Source: Synechococcus sp. CC9311
GTDB taxonomy: Bacteria; Cyanobacteriota; Cyanobacteriia; PCC-6307; Cyanobiaceae
Length of the DNA: 64,000 nt
Direction of reading: 5' to 3'
Assembly: GCF_000014585.1 (NCBI RefSeq)
Contig: NC_008319.1
Coordinates: 2,356,001-2,420,000, forward strand
The position numbers were made by a program, and so were the translations under genes. Shown here piece by piece: positions 34,363-42,522 of the stretch; the first letter of the stretch is position 1, and the number at the start of each line of letters is the position of its first letter. A model generated the notes under the pieces. The model did no database searches. It was given only the letters and a program-made list of their open reading frames with translations, and was not told the origin of the DNA.

Positions 34363-35051
34363 AAGCTGACCCCACGTTCCTCAAGTAGTTGATATCGATA
34401 CGCCAAGCCGACGGCCCCCAACTCCTGAAGTTGAATCAGAGATAGGCGAATCTTTGGATTCAGAGCCCACTCCACGCTGAAAGTCACAGCAGGAGCATCC
34501 CCGTCCTCTCTCATGATCTTCATCACCTTGACACCTTGTTGCCGAGTGATGGGCAGTTGAGAAAGTGAGAGCACAAGGGCATTGATGCGTTCGAGAGGCC
34601 CTGGATTATTTCCAATCTGTACCCGGCCTAGCAATTTAATTTGCGTCTCACCAACCAACAGCTCCTCCAATTGAATGCCCTCAGGTGTGATGCGTCTGAG
34701 CTGCTCCAACAGAGGAGATCCACCGCGGAAAGCCACAAGCTGTTGCGCGAAAACATCGGTTTTCTTATTCACCGAGGCGGTTTTACCCCTCAGCAGCCGC
34801 AACTGCGCTTCTGCAGCAGTGACGCGTTGTGCGACCGGCTCAAGCAACTCCAACTGCCGCTGTTGCTGCTGCCCCCTCCAGCTCAAAACTGCGGTAATCG
34901 CTACAGTAAGCAGAAGAAAAGCTCCACCCAGCAACGCACCTCGCCTCAGCAGAAAGCGGGTAGGAGCAAAAGGGACGGGTTGAGCAGACAGCCCCAACTC
35001 GATGCGCCGCTCCCGGAGCAGATCAACTGGGGCCCCTGCGCGTCCCCTCAT
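34359..35051 (-). CDS. pilN: Type IV pilus assembly protein PilN
   Basis: 230 residues. A short basic cytoplasmic N-terminus (VDLLRERRIELGL, the PilM-binding type motif), one membrane helix (GALLGGAFLLLTVAITAVLSW), a coiled coil of alternating Q/R/L/E and a periplasmic domain ending with LLEERGVSL. The peptide ITPEGIQLEELLVGE is typical of PilN. Overlaps both pilM and pilO by 4 bp. Confidence 0.85.
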   Translation of the reverse strand: MRGRAGAPVDLLRERRIELGLSAQPVPFAPTRFLLRRGALLGGAFLLLTVAITAVLSWRGQQQQRQLELLEPVAQRVTAAEAQLRLLRGKTASVNKKTDVFAQQLVAFRGGSPLLEQLRRITPEGIQLEELLVGETQIKLLGRVQIGNNPGPLERINALVLSLSQLPITRQQGVKVMKIMREDGDAPAVTFSVEWALNPKIRLSLIQLQELGAVGLAYRYQLLEERGVSL

Positions 35052-35947
35052 GATCTGCTCTCCGCAGGAGGAGCCTTCAAGGCCAACTGAAGCAGTGACA
35101 TCTCACCATCTGAAACAAGCGGGCCATGGAGACCAGCACCATGACCTTCCTTCCATCGTCCTTTCCAGCTCGGTCCAGCTGTAATCCACCAGCTGCGCAT
35201 TGCATCCACCTGCCCTTGTTTCTGGTCCCATGCATCGAGAAGGAACAGCACCTCATCTCTGACAGACGGGAGCTGCGTGGCTTGCAACACAACATCAAAT
35301 TCAGGCAGGCCCTCGCACAACAACACAAGACGCCAGATCCCTTCAGACTCAATCAGCCAAGCCCACTCTCCCTCCAGGGGTTCGTTGAGAGTCTGCAGTG
35401 CTCGCCATGCAGCAACCAAAAGCCACTCCGCTTGGCAGAGATTGAGATCTGCTGACGCCACCGTGTCGATCCAGGCCTGCAGGATCAACCGATCAGCTCC
35501 CACCACCATCGCCATATCCCTGTCTTTCAACGAAGTCCAAGCGACATAGGACTCTTGCCATTGCAACGGCCAGGTCATCTCGGGTGCAAGCGCTCGCAGG
35601 GAGGTGGCATCACCCAGACCAGCTGCACCCTCCAGCAGTCGCCAATTACATGTCGGCAAAGGCAGCAACAGTTCCAACTCCACACACACAGAGGCAATAC
35701 CCTGTTCGATCAGCAGATCCGCAACCATCTCAGCCAGAACCTCCCGTTGGAGCGGCACCCCTCCCTGACAAAGGCCCGGAGGAAGCTCGGTATTAATGAT
35801 GTACTGCTGCCCCTGATCCCACCACGCCAAACTCAGGACACGATCAGAAGCAGCAAGAACCACGCGCCGCCGAGTGACCAAGCCAGTGATCTGACCCAGC
35901 AAGCCATCCAGGGCCGGGAAGCGATCGCGCAGATCAGCCAGCTCCAA
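35048..35947 (-). CDS. pilM: PilM-position protein (divergent actin-like ATPase?)
   Basis: 299 residues in the pilM slot, with TTG start preceded by AGGA. It has the general layout of PilM, such as an N-terminal VVLAASDRVLSLAWWD strand pair and a VCVELELLLPLP strand, but I cannot see the usual actin-fold phosphate motifs, so sequence support for PilM is weak. The call rests on order and overlaps with pilN. It may be a PilM relative adapted to picocyanobacteria, or an unrelated cytoplasmic partner of PilN. Confidence 0.55.
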   Translation of the reverse strand: MELADLRDRFPALDGLLGQITGLVTRRRVVLAASDRVLSLAWWDQGQQYIINTELPPGLCQGGVPLQREVLAEMVADLLIEQGIASVCVELELLLPLPTCNWRLLEGAAGLGDATSLRALAPEMTWPLQWQESYVAWTSLKDRDMAMVVGADRLILQAWIDTVASADLNLCQAEWLLVAAWRALQTLNEPLEGEWAWLIESEGIWRLVLLCEGLPEFDVVLQATQLPSVRDEVLFLLDAWDQKQGQVDAMRSWWITAGPSWKGRWKEGHGAGLHGPLVSDGEMSLLQLALKAPPAESRS

Positions 35948-35994
35948 GTTCTATTCCTCGATGCGTCATGAAGGATGTGCAGAAAGCGTATCGA

Positions 35995-37173
35995 CTACTT
36001 CCAGGGCGCGCCGCTTCCGATCGCCTCACTTAGATGGCGAAAGCCATGGAGATCGAGCTGGCTGATCAAACCCTCAAGGATGCGTGGAACCAAATCAGGA
36101 CCTTCATAAATCCAACCGGTGTAGAGCTGCACGAGGGACGCGCCAGCAGCCATGCGTTCCCAGGCCGCCTCGGCTGATGAGATTCCCCCAACTCCTATCA
36201 ACGGCAAAGCCGGCCCAGCGCTGGCACGCAGTCGCCGAATCACTTCCACAGCGCGGTAGCGCAAGGGATCACCACTCAGCCCACCAGCTTCTTCCGCAAG
36301 GCTTCGGCCGGTCTGCGCGATCAGCCGCTGTCCCAAACCCAGTCGATCAAGACTGGTATTGACAGCGATGACACCAGCCAAACCTTCCTCGTAAGCCAAT
36401 CGAGCGATGCCATCAATGGCATCGTCCTCAAGATCAGGTGCGATCTTCACTAGAAGTGGTGGGCAAGCTGGCAACCGTCGCAGCCGCTCGACCAAGCGAC
36501 GCAATTGAGTTGAATCCTGCAGATCTCGCAAGCCTGGAGTATTGGGAGAACTCACATTGATCACGGCATAGTCAGCCCAAGGAGCAAGACATTCCAAGGA
36601 AGCGGCGTAGTCATCAGGGGCCTGCTCCAAAGGAGTGAGTTTCGACTTCCCGAAATTGATGCCAAGCACAGCCGGACGATGGCCTGGCGCTGGCAACGCT
36701 TGCCGCTCAAGGGTCCGTTGCATCGCCTCTGCACCGTTATTGTTGAAACCCATACGGTTCAGGGCAGCCCGTTCAGCAGCGAGCCGAAACAGGCGGGGTC
36801 TGGGGTTACCGGGTTGACCATGCCAAGTAACGGTGCCCACTTCAGCAAATCCGAACCCAAAGCAATCCCACACCCCAGCCGCAACACCGTTTTTATCGAA
36901 CCCCGCAGCCAAACCCACGGGATTGCTGAATCGACAACCAAACAGAACTTGCTCCAGCCGCAGATCCTGACGCTGAAGCTCCGTGGCAACGCCCTCCAAT
37001 ACGGATGAGATGCCAGGCCAACGGCGGCGCAGGCTTACCTGTGCGAGGGCCTGCAAAGCCGTCTGGCTGAGCTGTTCTGCATCCACCCCCTCATCACGGG
37101 CCAATTGCGGTCCCAACCATCGCCGATAAAAACCGGCGGTGGACAACACCCCGGGGGATGACGCATCAGCCAT
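35995..37173 (-). CDS. pyrD: Dihydroorotate dehydrogenase (quinone), class 2
   Basis: Oxidises dihydroorotate to orotate with FMN, passing electrons to quinone. 392 residues: an N-terminal helical quinone-binding extension, [65 protein letters not shown], and [27 protein letters not shown]. The asparagine-rich NRMGFNN motif supports class 2. It follows rnhA by 8 bp and precedes the pil genes by 47 bp. Confidence 0.97.
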   Translation of the reverse strand: MADASSPGVLSTAGFYRRWLGPQLARDEGVDAEQLSQTALQALAQVSLRRRWPGISSVLEGVATELQRQDLRLEQVLFGCRFSNPVGLAAGFDKNGVAAGVWDCFGFGFAEVGTVTWHGQPGNPRPRLFRLAAERAALNRMGFNNNGAEAMQRTLERQALPAPGHRPAVLGINFGKSKLTPLEQAPDDYAASLECLAPWADYAVINVSSPNTPGLRDLQDSTQLRRLVERLRRLPACPPLLVKIAPDLEDDAIDGIARLAYEEGLAGVIAVNTSLDRLGLGQRLIAQTGRSLAEEAGGLSGDPLRYRAVEVIRRLRASAGPALPLIGVGGISSAEAAWERMAAGASLVQLYTGWIYEGPDLVPRILEGLISQLDLHGFRHLSEAIGSGAPWK

Positions 37174-37181
37174 CTGGGCTC

Positions 37182-37934
37182 CTAGGTCTCTGTCGATCCT
37201 GCCGGGTCGCGTCGCAACCGCCAGCGATCATTCTCCACAGGCTCCACCATCCAGTCACGCCAACGCCAAGAACCTTGACGTTCTGACAAACGATTGAGGG
37301 GTTGTTCCACCAACTGAGCCAACTCAACAGCCGTTAACGCATACCCTCCGGAAGCCAAGCGATCAGCGAGTTCCATTCGTGTGAGCAACTTCTGCAAAGA
37401 CACAGGTGCTGAATCCACCAAGGGCTGAGGTGGGGCCGCTGAAGGTGAAGCTAAAGATGGGGGTGTTTGCTTTCGTCCTTTGGAATAAGCCACTGCAATT
37501 TGATCCACCCTGTCGTTGTCAGGGTCTCCGCTGTGACCTTTGACATAGCTGAGGGGCACCTCAGCAAGCCGAGCCTGATCAAGCGCCTGCCAAAGATCCT
37601 GGTTGAGCACTGGCTTTCCTGCTGCAGTGCGCCAGCCCTTGCGCTTCCAACCAGCCATCCAACTGCCGAGTCCGTCGATGAGGTATTTGCTGTCGGTACG
37701 CAGAGTGAGATTCGGATGAAGTGGCAATTCAGCCAAGCGTTGCAAGGTGGCAAGCGCAGCCTGTAACTCCATGCGGTTATTGGTTGTAGCCGGATCCGCA
37801 CCACCAAATTCCTCCACGCTTCCGTCTTCAAAGCGAATCAACGCACCCCAGCCGCCCGGGCCTGGATTGCCGCTGCAAGCACCATCCGTCGCTGCTGCCA
37901 CGACGCGACCACGTCCATCAGGTTCCTCAGCCAT
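37182..37934 (-). CDS. rnhA: Ribonuclease HI with C-terminal extension
   Basis: Cleaves RNA in RNA-DNA hybrids. RNase H domain with catalytic acids visible in [16 protein letters not shown] (Asp), [14 protein letters not shown] (Glu), LRTDSKYLI (Asp) and [15 protein letters not shown] (His/Asp). From about residue 160 a Pro/Ser-rich linker ([14 protein letters not shown]) leads to a further 70-residue C-terminal domain ending near RWRLRRDP. Standard RNase HI is about 155 residues, so the extra domain is unusual; I do not recognise it. Start chosen as ATG 37934; the frame is open 36 codons further upstream. Confidence 0.9.
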   Translation of the reverse strand: MAEEPDGRGRVVAAATDGACSGNPGPGGWGALIRFEDGSVEEFGGADPATTNNRMELQAALATLQRLAELPLHPNLTLRTDSKYLIDGLGSWMAGWKRKGWRTAAGKPVLNQDLWQALDQARLAEVPLSYVKGHSGDPDNDRVDQIAVAYSKGRKQTPPSLASPSAAPPQPLVDSAPVSLQKLLTRMELADRLASGGYALTAVELAQLVEQPLNRLSERQGSWRWRDWMVEPVENDRWRLRRDPAGSTET

Positions 37935-37996
37935 TGATTCCACCACCGGATATTCGGTACAACAGGTCATTGTTCTCCAATTTGGAGCCCCCGTTA

Positions 37997-38695
37997 ATGC
38001 GGCGAACCTACCTCCGGCGGCTCCTTCTGACCGGAACAGCACTGATGTTGGGGGCTAGTTTCTCTGCGCTGCCAGGGTGGACCCGTTCGTTGTTTGACAG
38101 CAAACCACTCAAGCAAGACCAGTTTGCGATCCTGGCCAGGGCCGTTGGCCGTGACGGTTGGAAGCTATTGGTCCTTGAGCAGATCAAAGCCCGTCCTCTT
38201 TGTTGGAAAGATCAAGCTGATGGACTGGTTGAGCCCTCGCTAAACGGTTTTGATTTCACAGGGATATGCAGCCGATATCTCGACAGCAATGGGTATTCAC
38301 TGCGTACGGCCGGAGAAGACACACAAAAATCCGTTCGCTTACGCCTTCGGCAAGGGCGCAACGGGCTTGAGCTTCACGCTCTGGACCCCAACCGCAGTAC
38401 TGCAGTCGTGGTGGCCAAGGCGAGACAAGCCAAACGCAACAAAGATTCTTTCGTCAAGCTCAAACTGGAACCGGGCTGGCAACTTGAGCGTCGGGCCTAT
38501 CAAGGAAGAACCCTGAGCCACGTGTATTTCGCCCACAACGAATCGTTGAATCAATTGAGAGCGAAGGCTTCAAAGCGTCCAAGCCGTTTGCTTCGGATGT
38601 CGACAGTGGCCCAGGCACCAAGGGCACCAAGGTCCCCATCCAGTTATTCCGGTAAGGGGCCCATCCGCCTCGAAGTGATTCCATTCCGCCCATGA
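37997..38695 (+). CDS. DUF3747-like secreted cyanobacterial protein
   Basis: About 232 residues from ATG 37997 (MRRTYLRR). Signal peptide with basic start and core [19 protein letters not shown]. The mature domain has the family's [17 protein letters not shown] motif and [23 protein letters not shown], the pattern of the DUF3747 family conserved in cyanobacteria. Function unknown, likely periplasmic. It diverges from rnhA with 62 bp between starts. Confidence 0.85.
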   Translation: MRRTYLRRLLLTGTALMLGASFSALPGWTRSLFDSKPLKQDQFAILARAVGRDGWKLLVLEQIKARPLCWKDQADGLVEPSLNGFDFTGICSRYLDSNGYSLRTAGEDTQKSVRLRLRQGRNGLELHALDPNRSTAVVVAKARQAKRNKDSFVKLKLEPGWQLERRAYQGRTLSHVYFAHNESLNQLRAKASKRPSRLLRMSTVAQAPRAPRSPSSYSGKGPIRLEVIPFRP

Positions 38696-38841
38696 ACGAA
38701 GCTTCAAGGACAGTTGGATGAGCGACAACTGCTATCACCCCAACCAAGCAATTCTGCCTATGTTCATGACGTGAGGAGTGCTTTACGCCTCTTTCAGGGT
38801 CGAAACAAGGAAAGACTCCTGAATGAGTTCTTCTTAAAAGA
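38696..38841 (+). ncRNA. Candidate small RNA upstream of the 38842 terminator
   Basis: The stretch after the DUF3747 gene ends in a good terminator at 38842-38864. It contains GTGAGGAGTG and the loop-like repeat CGAAACAAGGAAAGACTCC, recalling GAAA-rich loops of cyanobacterial sRNAs. No promoter or conserved structure was confirmed; it may simply be the 3' UTR of the DUF3747 gene. Confidence 0.25.
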
Positions 38842-38864
38842 CCTTGCCTTTGGCAGGGTTTTTT
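38842..38864 (+). terminator. Rho-independent terminator (+ strand)
   Basis: CCTTGCC-TTT-GGCAGGG, 7 bp with one G-U pair, followed by six T. It ends plus-strand transcription entering from the DUF3747 gene or from a small RNA. Confidence 0.8.
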
Positions 38865-38894
38865 ATTGTCGAAAAGCCGCGGCCATTAAGCCAT

Positions 38895-38919
38895 AAAAAA
38901 GCCGGTTCAGAGAACCGGC
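38895..38919 (-). terminator. Rho-independent terminator of the rplJ-rplL transcript
   Basis: Perfect 8-bp stem GCCGGTTC / GAACCGGC with a 3-nt loop. On the minus strand it is followed by six T. It lies about 55 bp beyond the rplL stop. Confidence 0.92.
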
Positions 38920-38973
38920 AGAGAGGATTGAATGGGTAGAGACCTGTTTTTTAGAAGCAGGGGCTCCAACAGA

Positions 38974-39360
38974 TCACTTGATTGTGACCTTGCCACCCAC
39001 TTCTTCGATGGCCTTTTTCAAGGCTTCAGCGTCGTCTTTGGAGACGCCTTCCTTGATGGCCTTTGGAGCAGCCTCGACCATCGCCTTGGCATCACCCAGG
39101 CCGAGACCTGTGGCTTCGCGAACAGCCTTGAGCACTTTGATCTTGGCGGCAGCATCAAAGCTTTCCAGCACAACATCAAATTCGGTCTTCTCTTCAGCCG
39201 CATCACCACCACCAGCAGCGCCAGGGGCAGCCATCACTACACCAGCAGATGCAGCAGCGGACACACCAAAAGCATCCTCAATTTGCTTGACAAGCTCGGA
39301 AGCCTCAAGCAATGAGAGTGATTTCAGTGATTCAAGAATTTCGTCGGTTTTTGCAGACAT
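38974..39360 (-). CDS. rplL: 50S ribosomal protein L7/L12
   Basis: 128 residues. N-terminal dimerisation helix ([26 protein letters not shown]), an Ala/Gly-rich hinge ([20 protein letters not shown]) and the C-terminal factor-binding domain ([53 protein letters not shown]). Forms the stalk with L10. 49 bp after rplJ, followed by a strong terminator. Confidence 0.98.
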   Translation of the reverse strand: MSAKTDEILESLKSLSLLEASELVKQIEDAFGVSAAASAGVVMAAPGAAGGGDAAEEKTEFDVVLESFDAAAKIKVLKAVREATGLGLGDAKAMVEAAPKAIKEGVSKDDAEALKKAIEEVGGKVTIK

Positions 39361-39409
39361 GATTGGGAATCAGCAACAGATCAGGAAAAAAAAGTGAGGT
39401 CGAAGACGT

Positions 39410-39937
39410 TCAGCTTTCGCCGCTATCGGCGTGCTGCTTGAGCGCTCTTGCAAGACCGGAGGGAACCTCGTTGACACCCACAGCAACCTTGGTGGTAACT
39501 GCGTTGATGGCGCCGGCGATCTGGGCCATGAGCACTTCCTTGGAAGGAAGCTCCCCAATAGCTTTGATCTCGTCCTGAGAGAGAAGCTTGCCTTCAAAAA
39601 GGCCGCCCTTTGTCTCAGATTTTTTTGTCTCTTTCTGAAAAGATTGAACAGCTTTAACTGCACCACCAACATCACCCTTAATCAGGACGAAAGCGTTGGT
39701 GCCATTCAGAAGAGAGTCGAGGCTTGACCAGACACTGTCACCATCAATGGCACGACGCATCAAGGTGTTTTTAGTCACCTTGCAAACGCCGTTGCTGGCC
39801 TGCAGACGAGTCCGCAAATCAGACATTTCTTTGATGGAGAGGCCCTGATAGTCCAGGACCAGTGCCATTTCGGCCTCGCCAAGAAGCTTTTTAAGCTCCT
39901 CGACGATCTGTTGCTTGCTCTCCAGAGTGCGGCCCAT
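39410..39937 (-). CDS. rplJ: 50S ribosomal protein L10
   Basis: 175 residues beginning [19 protein letters not shown], with the family core [21 protein letters not shown] and [12 protein letters not shown], and the C-terminal helix that binds L7/L12. It is preceded by a 225-bp structured leader, so L10 autoregulation is likely. Confidence 0.97.
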   Translation of the reverse strand: MGRTLESKQQIVEELKKLLGEAEMALVLDYQGLSIKEMSDLRTRLQASNGVCKVTKNTLMRRAIDGDSVWSSLDSLLNGTNAFVLIKGDVGGAVKAVQSFQKETKKSETKGGLFEGKLLSQDEIKAIGELPSKEVLMAQIAGAINAVTTKVAVGVNEVPSGLARALKQHADSGES

Positions 39938-40162
39938 AGGGATTAGATCGGAGGAACAAGCTGGACACGCGGGCGTTTCGGGGCTCCCGAGGGAGACGAG
40001 GCCGCGTGTCGATCCAACCCAATGGGAAAAAATCGTCGCATTTTCCTCGGCAGGACTTATGAAACATGCTCAACGCCGTTGAGATGGAACAACCTGCTGT
40101 CTTAGGCCGGGCGCGTGCCCGTGGACTGGCAATAGCCAGTCCACAAATTTACATCACTGTGT
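39938..40162 (-). promoter_or_regulatory. Probable L10 leader (autoregulatory mRNA element)
   Basis: 225 bp between rplA and rplJ, much longer than other gaps in this operon. It holds a perfect 10-bp hairpin (GTGGACTGGC / GCCAGTCCAC, 40121-40144) and a GC-rich hairpin CGGGC-GCGT-GCCCG next to it. Position and size match the L10 leader that binds L10-L12 in many bacteria. Kink-turn bases were not verified, and the first hairpin could also attenuate or process the rplA transcript. Confidence 0.55.
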
Positions 40163-40870
40163 TCAGCCTTCCTGCTCGATGTCCTGCAGCAAAGCGATAT
40201 CAACTTCGACAGAAGGTCCCATCGTGGATGTGACATACAGGCTTTTCCAGTAACGACCTTTAGCGCCACTGGGCTTGTTGCGATCGATGGTTTCCTGCAA
40301 AGTCTTGAGGTTTTCCAGCAAGGCCTCAGCAGTAAAACTCGCTTTACCGAAGCGAACATGCACGATTCCGGTGCGGTCTGCACGAAATTCAAGCTTGCCT
40401 GCCTTGAATTCTTGAATCGCAGACGCCAGGTCGGTGGTAACCGTTCCCGCTTTTGGATTAGGCATCAAGCCACGTGGACCAAGAACACGGCCCAACTTGG
40501 CAACCTTCGGCATCATGTCTGGGGTCGCAATGAGAAGGTCGAAATTCATTTCGCCCTTGGAGATGGCCTCCACAAGGTCCTCATCACCCGAAAGTTCAGC
40601 GCCGGCGGCCTTGGCCTCAGCAACTTTTTCACCGCGGGTAATCACCGCGATACGAACGGTTTGCCCCGTTCCCTGAGGGAGAGCCACCGTTGTACGCAGC
40701 TGCTGGTCGGTGTATTTGGGATCGATACCAAGGCGCACATGCGCCTCCATCGTTTCGTCGAATTTGGCTGTGGCGTTCTCTTTCACCAACTGAATGGCTT
40801 CAAGAGGCTGATAGGCACGGTCCTCGATTTTGGTAACGAGGCTGGCCAGGCGTTTGGAAAGTTTTGGCAT
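40163..40870 (-). CDS. rplA: 50S ribosomal protein L1
   Basis: About 235 residues from ATG 40870 (MPKLSKRL). Family blocks: [54 protein letters not shown] and [20 protein letters not shown], then [13 protein letters not shown]1 usually represses its own operon by binding mRNA. Confidence 0.97.
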   Translation of the reverse strand: MPKLSKRLASLVTKIEDRAYQPLEAIQLVKENATAKFDETMEAHVRLGIDPKYTDQQLRTTVALPQGTGQTVRIAVITRGEKVAEAKAAGAELSGDEDLVEAISKGEMNFDLLIATPDMMPKVAKLGRVLGPRGLMPNPKAGTVTTDLASAIQEFKAGKLEFRADRTGIVHVRFGKASFTAEALLENLKTLQETIDRNKPSGAKGRYWKSLYVTSTMGPSVEVDIALLQDIEQEG

Positions 40871-40946
40871 GACAGGTATGGGGTTCAAGCGACGCTGAGG
40901 CCTCCCCCGAAATCAGTGAACGGAACAAACAATGAACGCAGAGCGT

Positions 40947-41372
40947 TCAGTCGCTAATGGCAACACCCATGTTGCGGGCGGTACCTTCAATGACGCGCAT
41001 CGCCGACTCAACACTGGTGCAGTTGAGGTCGGGAAGCTTGGTCTTGGCGATCTCCTCAAGCTGGGAGCGATTGATGGAGCCAACACTGCCCTTTGCGGAC
41101 TCACCGGAACCCTTTTGAATTCCAGCGGCCTTGGTAATCAGAACCGAGGCAGGCGGGGTTTTCGTAATGAAGGTGAAACTGCGGTCTTCAAAAACCGAAA
41201 TCTCAACCGGTATCACGTATCCGGCCTTGTCCTGGGTACGAGCGTTGTACTCCTTGCAGAACGCCATGATGTTGACCCCATGCTGACCGAGGGCAGGGCC
41301 CACCGGTGGTGCGGGGTTGGCTTTGCCGGCCTGAAGGGCCAGCTTGATCACAGCTACGACTTTCTTGGCCAT
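40947..41372 (-). CDS. rplK: 50S ribosomal protein L11
   Basis: 141 residues from ATG 41372 (MAKKVVAV). Contains [29 protein letters not shown] (thiostrepton/GTPase-centre domain) and C-terminal [16 protein letters not shown], with [10 protein letters not shown]. Usual length. An upstream alternative ATG two codons earlier exists. Confidence 0.97.
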   Translation of the reverse strand: MAKKVVAVIKLALQAGKANPAPPVGPALGQHGVNIMAFCKEYNARTQDKAGYVIPVEISVFEDRSFTFITKTPPASVLITKAAGIQKGSGESAKGSVGSINRSQLEEIAKTKLPDLNCTSVESAMRVIEGTARNMGVAISD

Positions 41373-41446
41373 CGGCAAGCGGAGTTAAACATCTGCGGAT
41401 CACCAACCCCGGGGGGCGGTACGGCGAAATGGCGGACCATCTCTAA

Positions 41447-41470
41447 GGCCGTCCTCCGCAGGAGACGGCC
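41447..41470 (-). promoter_or_regulatory. Hairpin between nusG and rplK
   Basis: GGCCGT...ACGGCC arms enclose a second CTCC/GGAG pairing; a compact GC-rich hairpin just after the nusG stop. No clean T run follows on the minus strand, so it is more likely a processing or attenuation structure than a full terminator. Confidence 0.45.
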
Positions 41471-41480
41471 GCCGAATCAA

Positions 41481-42149
41481 TCAGTTCTGTTTACTGATCT
41501 GAGAGAACTCAAGTTCGACCGGAGTTTCTCGACCGAAGATCGACAACAACGCTTTGAGCTTGCTGCGTTCTCCAGACACCTCAATCACCTCGCCTTGGAA
41601 GTCTTTGAAAGGACCGGCGGTCACCAAGATTTGATCGCCCTCTGCGAGATCGACTTTGACAACGGTCTTCTTCTCGGCTGCGCGCTTGAAAATACGATCC
41701 ACCTCCTGACGACTCAGGGGACGGGGCTTGATATGGCCACGGGCCTTACCCGTGGCACGACGGTCTTCTGCACCAACAAAATTGATGACGTTTGGCGTGC
41801 TTCTCACCGCCATCATTGTGTCTTCGTCCAGGACCATCCTGACCAGCACGTAACCCGGGAACACCTTCTCCTCGGTTGATTGACGACTGCCGTCTTTTTT
41901 GACTTTGACCGCCGGCGTCTCAGGAATTTCGATCTCAAGAATGCGATTACTGACCCCAAGCGTGACGGCGCGCTGCTCAAGGGTGGCCTTCACCTTTTTC
42001 TCACAGCTTGAGGCCACCTGCACCGCGTACCAACGGGCGACAGATGTGCGTGCAGGCATCGACTCAAGCGTGCCGACCTCTCCCTCATTGGGTGCTGGCA
42101 GATCAAGCACCTCGGTGCTCTCCTGCTGGGTGGTATCGAGGTCAGACAC
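41481..42149 (-). CDS. nusG: Transcription termination/antitermination factor NusG
   Basis: 222 residues. The acidic, Glu/Pro-rich N-terminal extension (DLDTTQQESTEVLDLP) precedes the NGN domain (RWYAVQVASSCEKKVKATLEQR, FPGYVLVRMVLDED) and the C-terminal KOW domain (EGDQILVTAGPFKDFQGEVIEV). Binds RNA polymerase and, with ribosomes, couples transcription to translation. 51 bp after secE. Confidence 0.96.
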   Translation of the reverse strand: MSDLDTTQQESTEVLDLPAPNEGEVGTLESMPARTSVARWYAVQVASSCEKKVKATLEQRAVTLGVSNRILEIEIPETPAVKVKKDGSRQSTEEKVFPGYVLVRMVLDEDTMMAVRSTPNVINFVGAEDRRATGKARGHIKPRPLSRQEVDRIFKRAAEKKTVVKVDLAEGDQILVTAGPFKDFQGEVIEVSGERSKLKALLSIFGRETPVELEFSQISKQN

Positions 42150-42200
42150 GGATGCGGACGAACAATTGGGACAAATGCGATCTGTTGTAAGAGCAACAGA

Positions 42201-42440
42201 TCAACGGAACACCTGAGAGGCGGCCCAACCGTAAAAACGGCTGAGGGCTGAAATGGCAGCGGCCGAGAGGCTCACCATCAAGATCACAGCCACTGATTCA
42301 CTGAACAGTTGCTGGCGACTGGGCCAGACCACCAGCTTCAGCTCTTCGAAAGTGGCAGCCAAAAAACCACCCCTCCGGCCTGTTTCAGCCGGTGTTTGTG
42401 GGGAAACTGTTTCGGTGTCCTCGGAAGTAGGGCTGGTCAC
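42201..42440 (-). CDS. secE: Preprotein translocase subunit SecE
   Basis: About 79 residues from GTG 42440 (MTSPTSEDTET). A hydrophilic start, the conserved amphipathic segment FEELKLVVWPSRQQLFSESVAVI and one membrane helix LMVSLSAAAISALSRFYGWA: the single-span SecE of cyanobacteria. The frame continues upstream to GTG 42491, a possible alternative start. Stabilises SecY in the translocon. Begins the nusG-rpl operon downstream of the ClpB paralogue. Confidence 0.88.
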   Translation of the reverse strand: MTSPTSEDTETVSPQTPAETGRRGGFLAATFEELKLVVWPSRQQLFSESVAVILMVSLSAAAISALSRFYGWAASQVFR

Positions 42441-42522
42441 GAATCTTGCGATGCCGGAACTGACGCCGGTGCCTTGGGCACGTGACGGCAAACAAGCATC
42501 CTACTGGACGCTTATCAACACA

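Noticed and set aside
38769-38780. Partial match to the Yfr1 sRNA core on the minus strand (ACTCCTCAC)
   Set aside because: The conserved core should continue CAC but here continues GT, and there is no flanking stem and terminator in the expected order.
40932-41879. 315-codon plus-strand frame across rplK and nusG
   Set aside because: Antisense shadow of two well-supported genes; no recognisable domain.
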